From: Gelria sp. Kuro-4
GTDB taxonomy: Bacteria > Bacillota > DTU030 > DUMP01
NCBI RefSeq assembly: GCF_019668485.1
Contig: NZ_AP024619.1
Location: 1,611,001 to 1,675,000, forward strand
Direction of reading: 5' to 3'
Length of the DNA stretch: 64,000 nucleotides
Positions 33,708 to 42,474 of the stretch are shown here, piece by piece. The position numbers and the translations under genes are program-made. The stretch's first letter is position 1, and each line of letters begins with the position of its first letter. The notes beneath the pieces were generated by a model. The model saw nothing but the letters and a program-made list of their open reading frames with translations, did no database searches and was not told the DNA's origin.

Positions 33708-33794
33708 ATGCTTTCCATGCCCGGTCTTCCTAAGCACCCGGCGGCGCTCGACATGGACATAGACGACACAGGGCGCATCACCGGCCTCTTTTAG
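33708..33794 (+). pseudogene. fhs: 3' relic of formate-tetrahydrofolate ligase
   Basis: The 28 codons from ATG 33708 to TAG 33792 read '[16 protein letters not shown]' then 'DTGRITGLF', the invariant C-terminus of formyl-THF synthetase. Nothing of the remaining ~530 codons is seen. It lies 36 bases before folD, the usual neighbour of fhs in acetogens. AAAGGAG happens to precede the ATG, so the remnant could still be translated. Its proximity keeps the folD ribosome site intact. Confidence 0.8.
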
Positions 33795-33830
33795 GCCGGC
33801 CAAGAGATCTTTAAGGCAGGAGGGCGGGAA

Positions 33831-34688
33831 ATGAGGGCGGAGATTCTCGACGGCAGGAAGGTGGCGGCGCAGGTTAAGGCTGCGCTCAAAGAAGAGGTGA
33901 CACAGCTGAAAGGCCGGGGCCTGACCCCCGGCCTGGCGGTGATCCTGGTGGGGGACGACCCGGCCTCCCAGGTGTACGTAGGGAACAAAGAGAAGGCCTG
34001 CCGGGCGGTGGGCATTGCCTCCTTTCCCCACCGGTTGCCGGCGGCTACCGGCGAGGAACACCTGCTGCAGCTCATCGGGCGCCTCAACGCCGACCCGGCC
34101 GTGCACGGGATCCTGGTCCAGCTGCCCCTGCCGCGCCAACTGGACGCGAACCGGGTAATCCAGGCCATCGACCCGGCCAAGGACGTGGACGGCTTCCACC
34201 CCGTGAACGCCGGCCGGCTGGCGGCGGGTTTGCCGGCCTTTGTACCCTGCACGCCCCAGGGGGTTATGCACCTGCTCACAGCCTATAACATCCCGGTTGC
34301 GGGGCGGCACGCCGTGGTGGTGGGGCGGAGCAACATCGTGGGCAAACCCCTGGTGCAGCTTCTCCTGGCCGCGGATGCCACCGTCACCGTCTGCCACAGC
34401 AAGACCAGGGACCTGGCCGCCTTCACCCGCACAGCCGATATCCTGGTGGCGGCGGTGGGTAGGCCGCGCCTCATCACCTGCGACATGGTAAAACCCGGGG
34501 CGGTGGTGGTGGACGTAGGCATCAACCGGCTGCCGGAAGGGCTGGTGGGCGACGTGGATTTCGAGGCGGTGCGCGAGGTGGCGCGTTACATTACGCCCGT
34601 TCCGGGCGGCGTAGACCCCCTGACCATCGCCATGCTGCTCAAAAACACGGTGGCAGTCGCAAGGGGATTACTACAGCACTTAGATTGA
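33831..34688 (+). CDS. folD: Bifunctional methylene-THF dehydrogenase / methenyl-THF cyclohydrolase
   Basis: Cytosolic C1 enzyme of 285 residues interconverting 5,10-methylene-, methenyl- and 10-formyl-THF. Catalytic lysine in '[16 protein letters not shown]' (about residue 56), '[11 protein letters not shown]' with Gln-Leu-Pro, Asp in 'KDVDGFHP', NADP loop '[18 protein letters not shown]' and '[17 protein letters not shown]' are present. The last motif has Asp where Gly is usual. Base composition is clearly more GC-rich than panB and the following genes, in line with its being old core sequence beside newer DNA. Confidence 0.93.
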   Translation: MRAEILDGRKVAAQVKAALKEEVTQLKGRGLTPGLAVILVGDDPASQVYVGNKEKACRAVGIASFPHRLPAATGEEHLLQLIGRLNADPAVHGILVQLPLPRQLDANRVIQAIDPAKDVDGFHPVNAGRLAAGLPAFVPCTPQGVMHLLTAYNIPVAGRHAVVVGRSNIVGKPLVQLLLAADATVTVCHSKTRDLAAFTRTADILVAAVGRPRLITCDMVKPGAVVVDVGINRLPEGLVGDVDFEAVREVARYITPVPGGVDPLTIAMLLKNTVAVARGLLQHLD

Positions 34689-34742
34689 CCTTTTCCTTTC
34701 CCTGTGGGGAAATATCACAAATATAAGACTGGAGGAATGATG

Positions 34743-35579
34743 ATGGAAAAGCGTAAAGTTGCCATCCCGCAGCTCAAGGAGATGAAGAAGACTGGTTGTA
34801 AACTAAAGATGGTTACGGCGTACGATTATTCGATGGCATCACTTGTAGACAAAAGCGAAATCGAAATGATCCTCGTGGGTGATTCACTAGGGATGGTAGT
34901 TCTGGGCTACGAAGGCACCGTACCTGTCACCATGGAGGACATGATTCACCACATCCGCTCGGTGGTGAAAGGTGCAGCGCATACCTTAGTGGTCGGAGAC
35001 ATGCCGTTTATGTCGTATAATATCAGCCGCGAAGAAGCCATACGCAACGCCGGTCGCCTTATGAAAGAGGGTGGAGCAGACTGCGTAAAGCTGGAAGGCG
35101 GCCAGGAAATGGCGACTATAGTCCGTGCTATCGTGGACGCCGGAATCCCGGTGATGGCGCACATCGGGCTTACTCCCCAGACGGCCTCGGCCCTGGGCGG
35201 CTTTAAGGTACAGGGTAAGGATGCTGCCAGGGCCGCGAAACTCCTAGCAGATGCTCAGGCCTTAGAGGAGGCCGGAGCCTTTGCTATTGTACTCGAGTGT
35301 ATCCCAGCCCAGCTTGCCCGACTTATTACGGAGAAGCTTTCCATCCCAACCATCGGTATCGGCGCAGGTCCTTGGTGTGACGGCCAGGTGCTCGTTACGC
35401 ACGATATGCTAGGTCTCTTTGACCGTTTTGTACCTAAGTTCGTTAAACAATACGCCAACGTGGGAAAGGTTATACTGGAAGCCTTCCAGGCATATGCTCA
35501 AGAGGTGAACGCCAGCACCTTCCCAGATATGGAACACTCCTTCACAATGAAAGAAGAGGAACTAGCAAAGCTAGAGTAA
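34743..35579 (+). CDS. panB: 3-methyl-2-oxobutanoate hydroxymethyltransferase (ketopantoate synthase)
   Basis: Adds the methylene-THF one-carbon unit to ketoisovalerate, first step to pantothenate. 'MVTAYDYSMASLVDKSEIEM' and 'LVGDSLGMVVLGY' (metal aspartate), 'EGGADCVKLEGG', 'VMAHIGLTPQTASALGGFKV' and 'GIGAGPWCDGQVLV' are family signatures. Three ATG codons follow GGAGG; I use the third (34743) because spacing is 7. 278 residues. It neighbours folD, which supplies methylene-THF, and panE. Confidence 0.92.
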   Translation: MEKRKVAIPQLKEMKKTGCKLKMVTAYDYSMASLVDKSEIEMILVGDSLGMVVLGYEGTVPVTMEDMIHHIRSVVKGAAHTLVVGDMPFMSYNISREEAIRNAGRLMKEGGADCVKLEGGQEMATIVRAIVDAGIPVMAHIGLTPQTASALGGFKVQGKDAARAAKLLADAQALEEAGAFAIVLECIPAQLARLITEKLSIPTIGIGAGPWCDGQVLVTHDMLGLFDRFVPKFVKQYANVGKVILEAFQAYAQEVNASTFPDMEHSFTMKEEELAKLE

Positions 35580-35602
35580 TGGAATACGAGGAAGGGATCA
35601 GA

Positions 35603-36517
35603 ATGCAGATTTCAGTAGTTGGCGCAGGGGCGATGGGGTGTATTTACGGTGGCACCTTATCTGAGGCCGGCCATGATGTAACCCTGATTGATGTTTGGGC
35701 CGAGCACGTTAAGGCCCTCAACGAGCAAGGCCTTAAGCTTACTGGCGTGAGTGGTGACCGGACCATTCCCGTGCATGCTGTTACCAGTCCTGTGGGCCTG
35801 CCGGTGCAGGACCTAGTGATCATCTTTGTCAAGTCGGCCTTCACGGAAGCGGCAATACGTGAGGTAGCCAATCTGATCGGCCCGGAGACCACGGTTCTTA
35901 CTCTGCAGAATGGCTTGGGCAATGCCGAGAAAATTGGTGCCATCGTCGGGGTGGAGAAAGTAGTAGCTGGGGTTACCTCCCACGGTGGAACCATGCTTGG
36001 CCCTGGTCAGGTGCGCCATGCCGGCCGCGGTGAAACGGTGTTAGGGGAGCTCGTAGGTGGGCTCACCCCCCGGCTTGAGAACCTGGCTGCTGCCTTCACC
36101 GCTGCTGGTCTAGAGACACGAGCTGTGGAGAGTGTCGACAGCCTGATCTGGAGCAAACTCCTCGTGAACGTGGGGATTAATGCCGTGACGGCCCTCCTGC
36201 GGGTTACCAACGGCGAACTGCCGAAACACGAAGCGACGCGGGAGCTGGTGCGTTTGGCAGTGGAGGAAGGGGCACGTGTTGCGGCAGCAAAGGGGATTAA
36301 ACTGATCTACCCAGACCCTGTGGCAAACTGCCTGAAAGTGGCAGAGCTCACAGGGCCAAATCTCTCTTCCATGCTCCAGGATGTGCAAGCTAAACGGCGT
36401 ACCGAAGTGGACGTGATTAACGGGGCTGTCGTTGATGAAGGGAAGAAATTGGGTGTTGCTGCTCCTGTTAATCAAACCCTAAGACATCTCATCAAAGCTA
36501 TCGAAGAGTGCTACTAA
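35603..36517 (+). CDS. panE: 2-dehydropantoate 2-reductase (ketopantoate reductase)
   Basis: NADPH-dependent reduction of ketopantoate to pantoate. N-terminal 'SVVGAGAMGCIYGGTLSEAG' (Rossmann), 'FVKSAFTEAA' with the conserved Lys, 'LQNGLGNAEKIGAIVG' and catalytic Lys in 'SLIWSKLLVNVGINAVTALL'. I start at ATG 35603 (304 residues) preceded by gaggaaggg. An ATG at 35579 overlapping the panB stop would add eight residues. panC and panD are not in the window. Confidence 0.9.
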   Translation: MQISVVGAGAMGCIYGGTLSEAGHDVTLIDVWAEHVKALNEQGLKLTGVSGDRTIPVHAVTSPVGLPVQDLVIIFVKSAFTEAAIREVANLIGPETTVLTLQNGLGNAEKIGAIVGVEKVVAGVTSHGGTMLGPGQVRHAGRGETVLGELVGGLTPRLENLAAAFTAAGLETRAVESVDSLIWSKLLVNVGINAVTALLRVTNGELPKHEATRELVRLAVEEGARVAAAKGIKLIYPDPVANCLKVAELTGPNLSSMLQDVQAKRRTEVDVINGAVVDEGKKLGVAAPVNQTLRHLIKAIEECY

Positions 36518-36523
36518 GTGCAG

Positions 36524-36559
36524 AAAAGGCCGGGGACATATTGTGCCCCGACCTTTTTA
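36524..36559 (+). terminator. Rho-independent terminator after panE
   Basis: Stem aaaaggccgggg / ccccgacctttt with one mismatch, loop acatattgtg, then a short T run (TTTTTAT). It starts 7 bases after the stop codon. Confidence 0.85.
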
Positions 36560-36608
36560 TACCTTCAGTAAGTATCAATACTGGGTGTACAACAGGATGA
36601 GAGGAAAT

Positions 36609-36626
36609 TTTCGAGTCGAGTCGAAA
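36609..36626 (+). promoter_or_regulatory. Inverted repeat upstream of the sensor kinase
   Basis: tttcga-gtcgag-tcgaaa: perfect 6-bp arms with 6-bp spacer, 60 bases before the kinase start. Possible operator, unproven. Confidence 0.3.
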
Positions 36627-36685
36627 TATAGGATATTGACCTGAGACCAGTACCAAGATTCATATACTGGGGAGAGGATTTCTTG

Positions 36686-38284
36686 ATGACGGCAGCGGCA
36701 TTGAATATAAAGGAAGGCAAGCAAGTGTTCCCCTGGGGGGACATAGAATGGTTGCACTCACCAGGCATCAGGGGAAGAGGAAGCGTCAGCTTAGGTATTG
36801 TTAGCCTGTTACCGGGATCCTGTCAAGAACCGCACAACCATTATGCTGACGAACAAATCCTTTATGGTATCCAGGGGTCAAGCACGCACTATATTAATGA
36901 GCAAACGTATGAGCTAGGGCCCGGGTCGTGGCTCTACTTGGAACCGTATGTGAACCACGGCATGAGCAACAGCAGCCTTGAAGAAGCACGTTTTCTCCTT
37001 GTGGCCAATCCAGTCTCCCAAGCCGCAGAAATCGGGGAACACGATAACAGCGTTCTTGAGGGCTCGTTTACACCTGTGAGAATTGCGGACCTGACTGACC
37101 AGACAAATTTGCAGGAAGTGCAAGATAAGTTTGCTTCTGTAACAGGGTTAGCAGTAAGTATTGTCGGACCGACAGGTCTGCTCCTTACTGAGCCCGCAGC
37201 TCCGCCAGCGTTTTGCCGCTTGTGCATTCTTCATCATGGGCAGTGTGAGTTTCTAGTTGAAAAGCACCGAGAGGCTTGTACTGAAAACGAACTTGAGTTA
37301 CTAAAGTGTTCCTATGGCGTGGTAGCAGTTCGAATGCCTGTGCAGGTTCATGGGGCCCCAGTAATGTCAATAGTGTGTGGATATGTATTGCTGGACAAAC
37401 CTGGTCAGCTCGAGACAGAGAGAGTGTTCAAATTAGCCAAGTGTGGCGGCTACCCACAAGAGGAAGTGCTTCAGTTTTACAAGAGAATTGAACTAGTCAC
37501 TAGAAATCGTCTTATTTCTGCGGCAGAGCTGTTAAGGGTTACAGCATTCAGTTTAAGCCGAATCTTTGTGACTGCGGCGAAAGAAAGAGAGCTTAAAGAC
37601 TACCGGTGGCGTTTCCTGAAGGAACAAAACGACAGGGTGATGCTGGAGGCAGATCTCCAACGTACACGTTTAGCTTTAATAGAATCGCAGATAAACCCAC
37701 ATTTTCTATTCAATACACTGAATCTTATCGCCGAGTCCTCAGTTATGAGGGGAGACGAGGATATCTCCGAGCTGGTTTACGCTCTTTGTGGTTTACTGCG
37801 TTTTTCCCTAAAACAGGTCGGGCATTTAGTAAAACTAAAAGACGAACTGCAGTATGTCAAGAACTATCTGTGCATCCAGGAACACCGATTTCCGGGAAGC
37901 TTCATAGTCTCAATTAACGTATCAGATGAGCTCCAAGAGTGCAAAGTGCCAGCCATGATACTTCAACCCCTTGTAGAAAACTTCTTCGTTCACGCCCTGA
38001 CTATGAACAGGGAAATAAAATGCACACTTAAGATTACTGGAAGTGCTGACAACAGCATAGCGAGAATCGCCGTAGAGGACGACGGGCGAGGAATTCCTCC
38101 CGAACGGTTGGCCGAAGTTCAGAGTTGGTTAAAGTCTGATCCTTGTGAAATGCCTCCTGGCTCAGGTATTCGCGGAGTTTTTTGGCGCTTACAACGCTAC
38201 TTCAACGGAAAAGGCTCTTTAGAGATAAGGTCTGTTTTGGGTCATGGAACAACAGTTAGTATAATGTTGCCCTGGGTTCGATAG
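36686..38284 (+). CDS. Cupin-PocR-LytS/YesM-type sensor histidine kinase
   Basis: Cytoplasmic-looking sensor kinase, 532 residues, with no transmembrane segment. Three parts are visible. Residues 30-115 are a cupin barrel ('HNHYADEQILYGIQGSSTHY'). Residues 130-290 are a PocR-type sensory domain with clustered Cys ('FCRLCILHHGQC', 'EACTENELELLKC'). Residues 320-530 are the LytS/YesM kinase core with His339 in 'ESQINPHFLFNTLN' and the ATPase motifs 'VEDDGRGIPPE' and 'GSGIRGV'. ATG 36686 follows ggagagga. The response regulator follows 20 bases later. PocR domains sense small metabolites such as diols. Confidence 0.85.
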   Translation: MTAAALNIKEGKQVFPWGDIEWLHSPGIRGRGSVSLGIVSLLPGSCQEPHNHYADEQILYGIQGSSTHYINEQTYELGPGSWLYLEPYVNHGMSNSSLEEARFLLVANPVSQAAEIGEHDNSVLEGSFTPVRIADLTDQTNLQEVQDKFASVTGLAVSIVGPTGLLLTEPAAPPAFCRLCILHHGQCEFLVEKHREACTENELELLKCSYGVVAVRMPVQVHGAPVMSIVCGYVLLDKPGQLETERVFKLAKCGGYPQEEVLQFYKRIELVTRNRLISAAELLRVTAFSLSRIFVTAAKERELKDYRWRFLKEQNDRVMLEADLQRTRLALIESQINPHFLFNTLNLIAESSVMRGDEDISELVYALCGLLRFSLKQVGHLVKLKDELQYVKNYLCIQEHRFPGSFIVSINVSDELQECKVPAMILQPLVENFFVHALTMNREIKCTLKITGSADNSIARIAVEDDGRGIPPERLAEVQSWLKSDPCEMPPGSGIRGVFWRLQRYFNGKGSLEIRSVLGHGTTVSIMLPWVR

Positions 38285-38304
38285 TGTCCTCGGGGGGATA
38301 GATA

Positions 38305-39855
38305 GTGCGCGTTTTAGTTGCAGATGATGAGACCTCCGTTAGGAAGTTTGTTAATTTTGTGGTAACAAAACATTGCCCAGGTGTTAGTATCGTGGGGGAG
38401 GCCTCAAATGGCAAACAAGCAATCGCACAGGGCCTAAGTCTACACCCCGATGTCTTACTAACAGATATCCGTATGCCTGAAGTGGATGGTATTGCTGCTG
38501 CCAAGCAATTAAAGAGGCAGTTGCCTCATCTTCAAATCGTTTTTCTTACGGCTTACGAGGAATTCGATTATGCCCGCGAAGCTGTTGCACTTAAAGCGCA
38601 GAACTACCTGGTCAAGCCTGTTAGGGTGGATGAGTTAAAGGGAGTATTGCAGCAGTGCGCAGATAATCTCCGTAAGCGGGAGCTTGGTAACTCCTTGGTT
38701 CTTACGATGACGTCCATAGTACGTGAAACACAGCCATATTTGAGATCTTATCTAATGGGTCAGCTTCTTAACGGGGACATCACGAACCGTGGATACAAGA
38801 GACTCATTCAAATAATAGGATCCCAACTCTGCCCGAGTTTTCTGGTAGTACTCAAGTCAGAATACGTCCTTACAGAACATGGTTGTTTGTGGCACGCTCT
38901 GCAGGCTTTATGTAAGAGCAATAGAGAGATAATAACATCGTCGCCAACTAAAGGGGGTGCAGTACTTCTTGTTCGAACTCATGCAGAACGAGGTTCAACT
39001 GAAGATGCAATGTGGATTCGACAGTGGGCTGAAGGTATAAGAAGCGACCTAGAAACACGACTCAAAACTCGAATCACGATTGGAGTCGGAGGTGTGGCTC
39101 AGAACGCAAGCGATATTCCAAGATCGTATCACCAGGCCCAACTCGCCCTTAGTTTTGAATTTATCCTCGGAAGGGGAAACGTAATAACTCTTAGAGACAT
39201 CATTAGCGACCGGCCAGAAAACCTCTACTTGTTACCCTTGGAATCTGAATTGGCAGGCTCTATACAAAATGGGAGCTGCGAGAAAGCACTACACCATTTG
39301 GAAAGACTGCTCAAAAAAATAGAGTCTATCGCTCACCGCTCTCCAGAAGTGGCTCGGCAGTTTTTACAAAACCTCGTACACATCATCGTTGGCGCTGCCG
39401 AAGAACAAGGGGCTAAGGATTTAAACCTGCTTGATGATTACGTTTCCAGGGTGAAATTAGCTAACACATTTTCTCAGGCGGCACAGGAGCTAAAGCAATT
39501 GACTAGCAGCGTTGTATCAATATCCCAAAGTAGAAAACAGGAGGGGAACCTTGACGCAATACGTAGGGCCATTTCGTTTGTGGAATCTAATTACGACAAA
39601 AAACTCACTCTGGAATCAGTAGCTAAGAATGTGTACCTTAGCCCATGCTACTTCAGCCGGTTATTCAAGAAGGAAACCGGGGTTAACTTTGCCAGGTACG
39701 TGTCTCTCGTACGGATTAATACTGCCAAGAAGCTTTTATTGGAAAGGAGACTATCAATTAAAGAGGTTGCTGGTAAAGTAGGGTACAATGATCCGCGCTA
39801 TTTTAGCTACACGTTTAAAAAGTTAACCGGTATTCTACCGAGTGAATACAAATAG
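38305..39855 (+). CDS. YesN-type response regulator (REC + AraC)
   Basis: Partner of the kinase. The receiver domain (1-120) has Asp7-Asp8, phospho-acceptor Asp54 in 'VLLTDIRMPEVDG' and Lys in 'NYLVKPVR'. A middle region of about 270 residues is helical and not assigned. The C-terminal 100 residues are an AraC DNA-binding domain with two helix-turn-helices ('LTLESVAKNVYLSPCYFSRL' and 'SIKEVAGKVGYNDPRYFSYT'). GTG start, GGGGGGATA upstream. It probably activates the TRAP gene set downstream and formerly the dehydratase. Confidence 0.9.
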   Translation: MRVLVADDETSVRKFVNFVVTKHCPGVSIVGEASNGKQAIAQGLSLHPDVLLTDIRMPEVDGIAAAKQLKRQLPHLQIVFLTAYEEFDYAREAVALKAQNYLVKPVRVDELKGVLQQCADNLRKRELGNSLVLTMTSIVRETQPYLRSYLMGQLLNGDITNRGYKRLIQIIGSQLCPSFLVVLKSEYVLTEHGCLWHALQALCKSNREIITSSPTKGGAVLLVRTHAERGSTEDAMWIRQWAEGIRSDLETRLKTRITIGVGGVAQNASDIPRSYHQAQLALSFEFILGRGNVITLRDIISDRPENLYLLPLESELAGSIQNGSCEKALHHLERLLKKIESIAHRSPEVARQFLQNLVHIIVGAAEEQGAKDLNLLDDYVSRVKLANTFSQAAQELKQLTSSVVSISQSRKQEGNLDAIRRAISFVESNYDKKLTLESVAKNVYLSPCYFSRLFKKETGVNFARYVSLVRINTAKKLLLERRLSIKEVAGKVGYNDPRYFSYTFKKLTGILPSEYK

Positions 39856-39944
39856 GTATATATGTAGTTGCGCAAAATTACTGTACCACAACGACAAAGA
39901 ATTCGACAGGTCAAGAACAAAATGTGGCTAATCTTCTTTTATGC

Positions 39945-41065
39945 TGCAGGGCTCGATGAGAAAGACATAAATAAACCTCATCGCGTCGTCAATGCGCACG
40001 ATAATATAACCCGGGTCATGGAACCATAGACACTCTAGCAGAGCGTGTTAAGGCTGGGATTTGGGCAGCTGGCGGTATACCATGTGAATGTTCCTAATTG
40101 GTATATGTAATGGTTTAGCCTAAGATCATGGTGTTCCCAGCTCCAAGTCATGAACTCATTGCTGATTCTATTGAAACTGTGGTTTCCGCACACATATATT
40201 TAATGGTATGTGTACTGCTACTGACTAACTGTGAAAAGATTACTCCTGAAATGCTAGACATTCCAGCCATCCTCCTTGGCAGTGGTTCAACGCTGGCAGG
40301 TGTCGTAAACGGAAAGCGCATGCAATCTGTTTTGACATGGTCTTGGGGGGGTCTACAAACACGGTATTGCATTTGTTAGCAGTAGCACATGAAATAGGAG
40401 TTCGGCTGGAACTTCAGACTTTTCATCAAATCAGTAGGATCGTAAAGCTTAAACCGGCCGACGAGTATTTCTTAAAGGATTTTTGGTATGTCGGTGGTGT
40501 ACAAGCAGTAATGATGCGGCTGTAGAATCTTGGGGTACTACATGAGGATGCCTTGATGTTTTGGGAACAATCAAGGGCATCATAAGTGCAGCAACCATTA
40601 AGAACAACACTGTTATCTCTTCTGTTTCCAATCCCTATTCACCCACAGGCGGGATAGCAGCATTAAGGGGTAATGGCACCCAAGGGGGCCGTAGTGAAGT
40701 CCAGAGCTGTAGTTAAGTCCATGCTTCACCACGTAGGCCCGGCACTTTGATAATGAACAGGACGCTGTTACTGCCATTCTTGATAAGAACGTTCATGCAG
40801 GTGAGTAGTAATCATTAGGTACGAAAGAAGGGTGGCCTGGGATGCACGAAATGCTTACGGCAACTGCTGCTTTGGCCGGGGTGGAGCTTGACGATAGTGT
40901 AGCGTTGAATTACTGATGGCCGTTTTTCAGGTGCCACACGTGGCGCGGCAATTGGACATTTCTCCCTGGAAGCTTTCGAGGGAGGCCAGATTGCGCCCGG
41001 GCTCAGTGGTGTGCCCCGGAACCAAAAGTTGAGCGTGGGCATCTTACACGGTACGCGAAGGTGGT
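39945..41065 (+). pseudogene. Decayed IlvD/Edd-family dehydratase gene
   Basis: Three frames together give IlvD/Edd family sequence in the right order. Near the start are 'AERVKAGIWAAGGIPCE' and then 'PSHELIADSIETVV' and 'LLLTNCEKITPEML'. Next come 'GGSTNTVLHLLAVAHEIGV' and 'AVMMRL', later 'VIRYE' and 'WPGMHEMLTATAALAGVELD'. The end has '[21 protein letters not shown]'. Stops and frameshifts interrupt every part, and the central cluster-binding Cys regions are damaged. The family dehydrates dihydroxyacids or sugar acids with an Fe-S cluster. It fills the gap between regulator and LarA-like gene, so it was probably the substrate-specific enzyme of this locus. Confidence 0.8.
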
Positions 41066-41120
41066 TTCTTCTGCGAGTGACAGGACGATTATGTAGTAGT
41101 CTAGAAAGGTGGCGAATCAA

Positions 41121-42383
41121 ATGAGATTTCCACGTATGGTGACCCTGAAACAACATTTTTCTCATCACGGAATTTCTAATGTCGAAGAGAAGGTTCGAGA
41201 AGAGGTAGGTAGAGTCTTACCCTACACAAACATAAGGCATGGAGATTCGGTGGCAATTACGGTAGGCAGTAGGGGTATCGCGAATTTATCTTCTATCGTT
41301 AGAACACTTGTCAGAGCACTAATTAGTTATGGTTGTAAGCCGTTTATAGTGCCGTGCATGGGGAGCCATGGTGGAGCTACTGCTGAGGGGCAAAAAAGGA
41401 TTTTAGAACATTACGGGATCACAGAGAAGACCATGGGCGCACCTGTTATATCATCAATGGAAGTAAAGAAGGTAGGAAAAACAGATGACGGACTAGATGT
41501 GTATGTTGATAGCAACGCAGTTTTAGCCGACCACATTGTAGTATTTAACCGGATCAAGCCACACACAGATTTCCGGGGTCAGGTTGAGAGCGGACTCTTA
41601 AAAATGATGACTATAGGACTAGGGAAGCACAAGGGAGCACAGTACTATCATCAAGCAGCGGTTACCTACGGCGGAAGCCATGTAATAGAGACAGTGGGTA
41701 AAACAGTTCTTAAGGTGTGTAATGTGGCCTTCGGATTGGCGTGCATAGAAGATGCCTATGATCAGACAGCTTTAGTCGAAGCAATTTTGCCCGAACGAAT
41801 TGAGCAACGGGAAAAAGAATTACTAGTGAAGGCACGCGAGCTCATGGCTAAACTCCCCTTTGAAGAAATGGATATTCTACTCGTCGATCAAATTGGGAAA
41901 AACATAAGCGGGACTGGTATGGATACTAATGTGGTTGGCAGAATAATGAATATTTATACACCTGATCCAGAAAAGCCCAAAATTACCCGTATTGTAGTAC
42001 GGGACCTGACTGATCAAACGGAAGGCAATGCTATCGGTATAGGAATGGCTGATTTTATCACAAAACGCCTAGCTGATAAGATTGATTATAAGGCTATGTA
42101 TACCAACACAATAACTGGGTTAGTTGTTGAAAAGGCCCGGCTCCCTATTGTGTGCAGCTGTGACCGTGATGCTCTTGAGAAAGCACTACTGACCATCGGG
42201 CTGGTCGCTCCCGAAGAAGCTCGGGTAATTTGGATAAGAGACACTTTGAGTTTGGAAACGGTTGCGGTGTCAGAGGAGTTCTTAAAAGACGCACTAATGC
42301 GGAAGGACTTGGAAGTACTAGGTACACCATGGGAGATGAAGTTTGATGTTGATGGATCTCTAGAAAGCCCCTGGTTGGTTTAG
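41121..42383 (+). CDS. LarA-like protein (lactate racemase domain, DUF2088)
   Basis: Protein of 420 residues. The N-terminal half matches the LarA/DUF2088 domain: '[20 protein letters not shown]', '[19 protein letters not shown]', '[20 protein letters not shown]' and '[14 protein letters not shown]'. LarA itself isomerises lactate with a nickel-pincer cofactor, and several paralogues act on other hydroxyacids. The C-terminal half ('[19 protein letters not shown]') is shared with the DUF2088 group. ATG 41121 is chosen for its spacing to aaaggtgg, over GTG 41109. Likely a hydroxyacid epimerase or racemase feeding the lost dehydratase (inference). Confidence 0.75.
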   Translation: MRFPRMVTLKQHFSHHGISNVEEKVREEVGRVLPYTNIRHGDSVAITVGSRGIANLSSIVRTLVRALISYGCKPFIVPCMGSHGGATAEGQKRILEHYGITEKTMGAPVISSMEVKKVGKTDDGLDVYVDSNAVLADHIVVFNRIKPHTDFRGQVESGLLKMMTIGLGKHKGAQYYHQAAVTYGGSHVIETVGKTVLKVCNVAFGLACIEDAYDQTALVEAILPERIEQREKELLVKARELMAKLPFEEMDILLVDQIGKNISGTGMDTNVVGRIMNIYTPDPEKPKITRIVVRDLTDQTEGNAIGIGMADFITKRLADKIDYKAMYTNTITGLVVEKARLPIVCSCDRDALEKALLTIGLVAPEEARVIWIRDTLSLETVAVSEEFLKDALMRKDLEVLGTPWEMKFDVDGSLESPWLV

Positions 42384-42474
42384 AGCAATGGAAATGGAGG
42401 AGGGGAGTGATTGATTTATCAAACTTCTATAGTATTGCAAATATAAGCAAAACGAAGAGAAAGGGGAGTGTAAG

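Noticed and set aside
40128-40379. An 83-residue gene in the gap upstream of the LarA-like gene
   Set aside because: It is one fragment of the decayed IlvD/Edd dehydratase, with neighbouring fragments in other frames.
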